Notes under the pieces: generated by a model
Told to the model about the DNA's origin: nothing
Database searches by the model: none
What the model saw: the letters and a program-made list of their open reading frames with translations, nothing else
From: an uncultured Gammaproteobacteria bacterium
GTDB lineage: Bacteria; Pseudomonadota; Gammaproteobacteria; Pseudomonadales; Azotimanducaceae_A
DNA: 7,857 bases
Assembly: GCA_913041025.1 (NCBI GenBank)
Contig: CAJWGQ010000133.1
Location: 1-7,857, forward strand
Reading direction: 5' to 3'
Translations under genes and position numbers: made by a program
Shown: positions 4,849 through 7,857 of the stretch, one piece after another
Layout of the letters: each line of letters begins with the position of its first letter
Numbering within the stretch: the stretch's first letter is position 1

Positions 4849-6362
4849 GTGTTTTGCTCGATGAAGCGATCAGCTAGATCGAATAGCTCGAGTTTTTTAG
4901 AGCTATCCATCTTGTTTAGCATGCTTACTTGAAATCCAAGCCGAGGATTCGACTGATAAAACGATCGATGTCTGTCTATGAAACGCCAATAGAGGCCATC
5001 TACCACATTGCACCATTCGCCCCTCTTGTAATTGCTCATTTTAAGGATGTAATTTGATCCGCACGTATAAGGCTTCGTAGACATTAACCCACCATCTGAG
5101 TATGTCGCCATTCCATACACATTGGGAATCATGACCCACTCCGTGGAGTCGATGTACATTTCCATAAACCATTTGTAGATTTGGTGTGGACTGAGCCCGG
5201 AAAGATTCATCAGATTGCAGAGGACCATTAATCGAGGGATGTGGTGGCTATACCCCGTTTTCTGAGCGCCGATTATGCAGTCATCTAACGGCAAGATGCC
5301 GGTCTCACCCGAATACCAGGAGTCAGTCATTTGTCTGTCGTGTCCCCAATAGTTTTTCTGCACCTGGGTTTCTGAATCTTCTCTGTAGATTCCTCGAATG
5401 AATTCTCGCCACCCGATAATTTGACGTATGAAACCTTCAAGCGAATTTAAAGAGATATTTTTTTCTTGGGCGCAATCAAGCGCGCGTTCAATCACGAAGT
5501 CTGGCGTCAATAGCCCGATATTTATTGAGCTACTCAAGGCACTATGAAACAGAAAATATTCGCCGTGCACCATGGCGTCCTCATAATCTCCAAAGACCTC
5601 AAATTTCTGGTTCAAGAAGTCCTCAAGGTGAGTTTTGGCTGCTTTCCGGGTTACCGGGAACCAGATATTTTCCAATGTCCCCGGATGGTCTTGGAAGTGG
5701 CGATTTATGGTTGAAGAGACAGGTTCGTGATATTTCGAACGTGGTGCGGTGGGCGCGCTCGGGGTTTTAAGACCTTTTGGGATCTTCTTTCTATTTTCTG
5801 CATCTAGCGACCACTTGCCTCCAAAGGGTTTGCCGTCAATATCTATCAAAATGTTCAGTTTTTCTCTGGCGAACCGATAAAACGATGCTAATCGGTAGGG
5901 TTTTTTGCTATTCGTTGTGCTGCGAAAATCATTCTCAGAAAACAAAAAGCCTGGAGACTGATGACTAACGAAGTCGATTTGATTGTCCTTGAGCCACTGA
6001 TGAAAGCGAGCTTCGAAGGGCTTGTCTATGACCTCAAAAAAATTGAGTTGACTAGGCTGCAGTTGCTCAATGTGTGCTGTTAACCTGCTGAAGTAATCAT
6101 CTTTCCGGCTATGGTCCTCGAGTTCTGTGTAATGAACCGTGATGCCCGAACGAGTGAGCTCGTCGCGGTACTCGCGCATCGCACATAAATATAAATACAA
6201 TTTCAATTTATGGTGTTTTTGTTCTGAACATAGTCCGAAGTCCTCAATCAAGATGACTTGTGTACAACCAGCGCTTTTTAGATGTTTGGGGTCGAAAAGC
6301 TGGTCTCCTAGAACAACAAAGACCAGGCCGTTGTCATTAGGGGGTAGGAGGGAATTGGGCAC
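4842..6362 (-). CDS. Cryptochrome/photolyase family protein (DPRP, FeS-BCP type)
   Basis: This 506-residue flavoprotein belongs to the bacterial deoxyribodipyrimidine photolyase-related family (COG3046), whose PhrB/CryB members repair (6-4) photoproducts or sense blue light. The N-terminal Rossmann domain opens with [11 protein letters not shown] (13-23). The FAD-binding helical domain contains [15 protein letters not shown] (273-287), [11 protein letters not shown] (317-327), the paired histidines of [11 protein letters not shown] (371-381; His374 matches the functional PhrB histidine), [12 protein letters not shown] (421-432) and [10 protein letters not shown] (453-462). The length fits. 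In PhrB, four cysteines hold a 4Fe-4S cluster. By my remembered alignment, three of the positions are Pro358, Lys446 and Glu449 here, the intervening loop is shortened, and only Cys451 lies near the fourth. Cys362, Cys382 and Cys434 are other candidates. The GTG start (6360-6362) is the only start after an in-frame TAG; its Shine-Dalgarno is weak. It follows coq7 by 22 bases and overlaps the DUF2256 gene, so it belongs to the same operon. Confidence 0.9.
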   Translation of the reverse strand: MPNSLLPPNDNGLVFVVLGDQLFDPKHLKSAGCTQVILIEDFGLCSEQKHHKLKLYLYLCAMREYRDELTRSGITVHYTELEDHSRKDDYFSRLTAHIEQLQPSQLNFFEVIDKPFEARFHQWLKDNQIDFVSHQSPGFLFSENDFRSTTNSKKPYRLASFYRFAREKLNILIDIDGKPFGGKWSLDAENRKKIPKGLKTPSAPTAPRSKYHEPVSSTINRHFQDHPGTLENIWFPVTRKAAKTHLEDFLNQKFEVFGDYEDAMVHGEYFLFHSALSSSINIGLLTPDFVIERALDCAQEKNISLNSLEGFIRQIIGWREFIRGIYREDSETQVQKNYWGHDRQMTDSWYSGETGILPLDDCIIGAQKTGYSHHIPRLMVLCNLMNLSGLSPHQIYKWFMEMYIDSTEWVMIPNVYGMATYSDGGLMSTKPYTCGSNYILKMSNYKRGEWCNVVDGLYWRFIDRHRSFYQSNPRLGFQVSMLNKMDSSKKLELFDLADRFIEQNTC

Positions 6363-6384
6363 CGCGTTAGTTCTCTAATCTTCT

Positions 6385-6921
6385 TCAGATCAACCGGGCG
6401 ACATTTACGGCTAGTCTCGATCCTGCATCAACAACCATCCCCCAAAGCTTAGGCACCTGATTCTGGCTGTCATCCTGAAGGGTTATCGCTTCGAGCTGGT
6501 GCTCTTTCTCTTCTGCCTGTAATTGGAGCAAGATCTCCCGCAAGTCTCTAGGTGCGGTAAGGATTTGGGACTCGTAGTGCTCTACGACGAACTGTTCGAC
6601 GATCTCGATTGTATAATAAGTTAAGCGCTTTGAGATGAGTCCAGCAATTGCTCCGAGGAGGTAACCGCTAACGCTCCATAACAGAAGAAGTCTCGATTTA
6701 TCCTCTTTTGGTAGCCAAGAATCAAAAAGTTCCAGATGCTTTTGCTCTGTCTCTAAATGAGTGGACGCAAAGGATCGGAGCGCTGGGTCACGAGAAACCG
6801 CAAGAATCCCTTTATAAATCATAACGGCCCCGGTCTCGCCAGCATGGTCAGAACGCAAATCTCTCCTCAGATTCTTTGACAATGTAGTCACGTCTATATT
6901 TGGGATCAACATTTCCGACAC
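6385..6921 (-). CDS. coq7: Coq7-family demethoxyubiquinone hydroxylase
   Basis: This 178-residue di-iron monooxygenase of the Coq7 family hydroxylates demethoxyubiquinone, the step before the final O-methylation in ubiquinone synthesis, at the inner membrane. All six expected ligands are visible with family spacing: Glu29 in DHAGETGAV (25-33), Glu59 and His62 in ETEQKHLELF (57-66), Glu109 in VEQFVVEHY (108-116), and Glu138 and His141 in EEKEHQLEA (137-145). A hydrophobic stretch, LLLLWSVSGYLLGAIAGLI (78-96), fits the amphipathic membrane-contacting helices of the family. It is shorter than the roughly 210-residue gammaproteobacterial Coq7 I remember and closer to the alphaproteobacterial and eukaryotic core length. 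The GTG start has AGGA at a six-base distance; the ATG three codons later has no properly spaced site. It begins one base after the ubiG stop. A specialised paralogue acting on another quinone or aromatic substrate cannot be excluded. Confidence 0.9.
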   Translation of the reverse strand: MSEMLIPNIDVTTLSKNLRRDLRSDHAGETGAVMIYKGILAVSRDPALRSFASTHLETEQKHLELFDSWLPKEDKSRLLLLWSVSGYLLGAIAGLISKRLTYYTIEIVEQFVVEHYESQILTAPRDLREILLQLQAEEKEHQLEAITLQDDSQNQVPKLWGMVVDAGSRLAVNVARLI

Positions 6922-6922
6922 G

Positions 6923-7630
6923 TTAATTCCTAATGTGTTTTTTGAAGGCCAGCATGTAATTCACACCCATATACCCAGTGAGTCGAAATCTTGGCCCGAA
7001 AGGATTGACGCTGATTCCCGACGTCTTGACCAATGTCATGTTACTTCGGTTTAGAGGGTTAATGATTTCTTCTGGTTTAACGAATTTGCTCCATTCATGA
7101 GTGCCTCTCGGAAGCATTCGAAAGACGTACTCAGCACCGACTATTGCAGTCACGAATGATGCAAGCGTTCGATTGATGGTCGCTACAAATAGGTGTCCTC
7201 CAGGCTTGAGTCTTTTAATGCATTCACTTAACAGCTCCTGAACATCAGGAACATGCTCGACGACTTCCATCACGAGGATTGCATCAAAAGTCTTTAGGTC
7301 TAGGTTCTCAATGAGACCCTCATGATAATCAATGTCTAACCCCATCTGCTGGGCGTGGTTTTTAGCGATTTCTATATTTCTGGTAGCAGGGTCGGTTGCA
7401 ACGACTTGGTAGCCCAAGCAGGCCATGCTTTCCGAAAGAATACCCGCGCCACACCCCACATCCAAAACATCCATACGTGGTCTATTTGTTGGAGGTGGGT
7501 TCAGGGTCTCATGGATAAATGGCACCCTAAGCGAATTTAAACCATGTAATGGTGCCATGGGCCCACTGGTATCCCACCATTTTTCAGCAAGCTGATTAAA
7601 TTTTTTAATTTCCTGATGTGTATCGACCAT
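6923..7630 (-). CDS. ubiG: UbiG-type ubiquinone O-methyltransferase
   Basis: This SAM-dependent methyltransferase of the UbiG family O-methylates hydroxylated polyprenyl intermediates, including the last step of ubiquinone synthesis. Starting at ATG 7628-7630 it has 235 residues, close to E. coli UbiG (240). It opens like UbiG with VDTHQEIKKFNQLAEKWWD (2-20) and PLHGLNSLR (27-35). SAM motif I is VLDVGCGAG (55-63), the acidic residue ending strand 2 is Asp80 (VVATDP), motif II is MEVVEHV (121-127), and LKPGGHLFVATINRT (141-155) follows. The C-terminal PRGTHEWSKF (174-183) and VNYML (223-227) are also UbiG signatures. A longer frame from TTG 7690 would overlap the upstream gene by 32 bases and lacks homology to the family; ATG 7630 has GGGA seven bases upstream and begins 28 bases after that gene's stop. 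It is followed one base later by coq7, whose product would feed it in the pathway. Confidence 0.92.
   Translation of the reverse strand: MVDTHQEIKKFNQLAEKWWDTSGPMAPLHGLNSLRVPFIHETLNPPPTNRPRMDVLDVGCGAGILSESMACLGYQVVATDPATRNIEIAKNHAQQMGLDIDYHEGLIENLDLKTFDAILVMEVVEHVPDVQELLSECIKRLKPGGHLFVATINRTLASFVTAIVGAEYVFRMLPRGTHEWSKFVKPEEIINPLNRSNMTLVKTSGISVNPFGPRFRLTGYMGVNYMLAFKKHIRN
6928..6931 (-). promoter_or_regulatory. Ribosome binding site deciding the coq7 start
   Basis: AGGA on the minus strand, six bases before GTG (6919-6921), lies inside the last codons of ubiG (AGG AAT TAA). It supports the GTG start over the ATG at 6910-6912 and indicates coupled translation of ubiG and coq7. Confidence 0.6.
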
Positions 7631-7658
7631 TTTTCTATCCCAGGGCTTGAAATCGGAC

Positions 7659-7857
7659 CTATAGACCAAGTGACTCGAGGATGTCGTCAATCTCTCGATT
7701 CAGTTGGAAAAACCCTCTTGCGGTGAGAGGCCAGACGGCTTGGTCATATCGATCACGAATAAATGAGACTGAAATTTCGTGTTGCTTGAGCTGCTTTTGA
7801 ATCTCAGCTAGAGCGTTTCTAGCGGGTCCCACAGGAGCATAAGTAGTAACGACATGG
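7659..7857 (-). CDS. C-terminal fragment, possibly a photolyase-like FAD-binding protein
   Basis: A minus-strand frame is open from the window's right edge to TAG (7659-7661) and encodes the last 65 residues of a protein. The fragment contains VVTTYAPVGPARNAL (2-16), a helix and strand around LKQHEISVSFIRDRYD (24-39), and VWPLTARGFFQLNREI (41-56). I recall similar endings, with a T-x-YAPVGP motif and a WPHA-x-x-GFF-x-F/L-K motif, in bacterial proteins annotated as FAD-binding or deoxyribodipyrimidine photolyase-like. The neighbouring photolyase and DUF2256 genes support the idea, but the fragment is too short for certainty. It lies 28 bases upstream of ubiG on the same strand and is the first visible gene of the operon. 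Confidence 0.5.
   Translation of the reverse strand, partial: HVVTTYAPVGPARNALAEIQKQLKQHEISVSFIRDRYDQAVWPLTARGFFQLNREIDDILESLGL

Overview
The window reads as chromosomal DNA of an aerobic proteobacterium, most likely a gammaproteobacterium. It carries UbiG- and Coq7-type ubiquinone enzymes, clear Shine-Dalgarno sites, frequent GTG starts and short intergenic gaps. A marine habitat is only a guess. GC is moderate: I counted about 48% over 2401-2700, against about 37% over 301-600. No rRNA, tRNA, CRISPR array, transposase or integrase is visible.

Left part (1-848): the C-terminal end of a plus-strand membrane protein, probably MAPEG family, with a candidate terminator. An AT-rich minus-strand gene of unknown function (148-723) follows. 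Next is a divergent intergenic region with an inverted repeat, two direct repeats and a candidate promoter.

Middle part (849-4572): a plus-strand acyl-CoA dehydrogenase, then a two-gene unit in which a haloalkane-dehalogenase-like hydrolase overlaps an unrecognised 130-residue gene by one base. A 71-residue minus-strand gene is convergent to that unit. A divergent, structured intergenic region then leads to an exported protein made of two tandem NIPSNAP/ABM-like ferredoxin-fold repeats.

Right part (4705-7857, all minus strand): one compact apparent operon. In transcription order it holds the C-terminus of a putative photolyase-like protein (cut by the window edge), a UbiG-type O-methyltransferase, a Coq7-type di-iron hydroxylase, a bacterial cryptochrome/photolyase (DPRP, FeS-BCP type), and a 47-residue DUF2256 zinc-ribbon protein whose GTG start lies inside the photolyase stop region. 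UbiG and Coq7 normally catalyse consecutive late steps of ubiquinone synthesis. Their joining to photolyase genes suggests a light or photo-oxidative-stress module, but its promoter lies outside the window.

The most interesting points are this quinone/photolyase operon, the apparent loss of the canonical Fe-S ligands in its photolyase, the DUF2256 gene, and a dehalogenase-like enzyme with Glu at the usual catalytic Asp position. Three start sites were reassigned or decided from sequence: 3871, 7630 and 4848.
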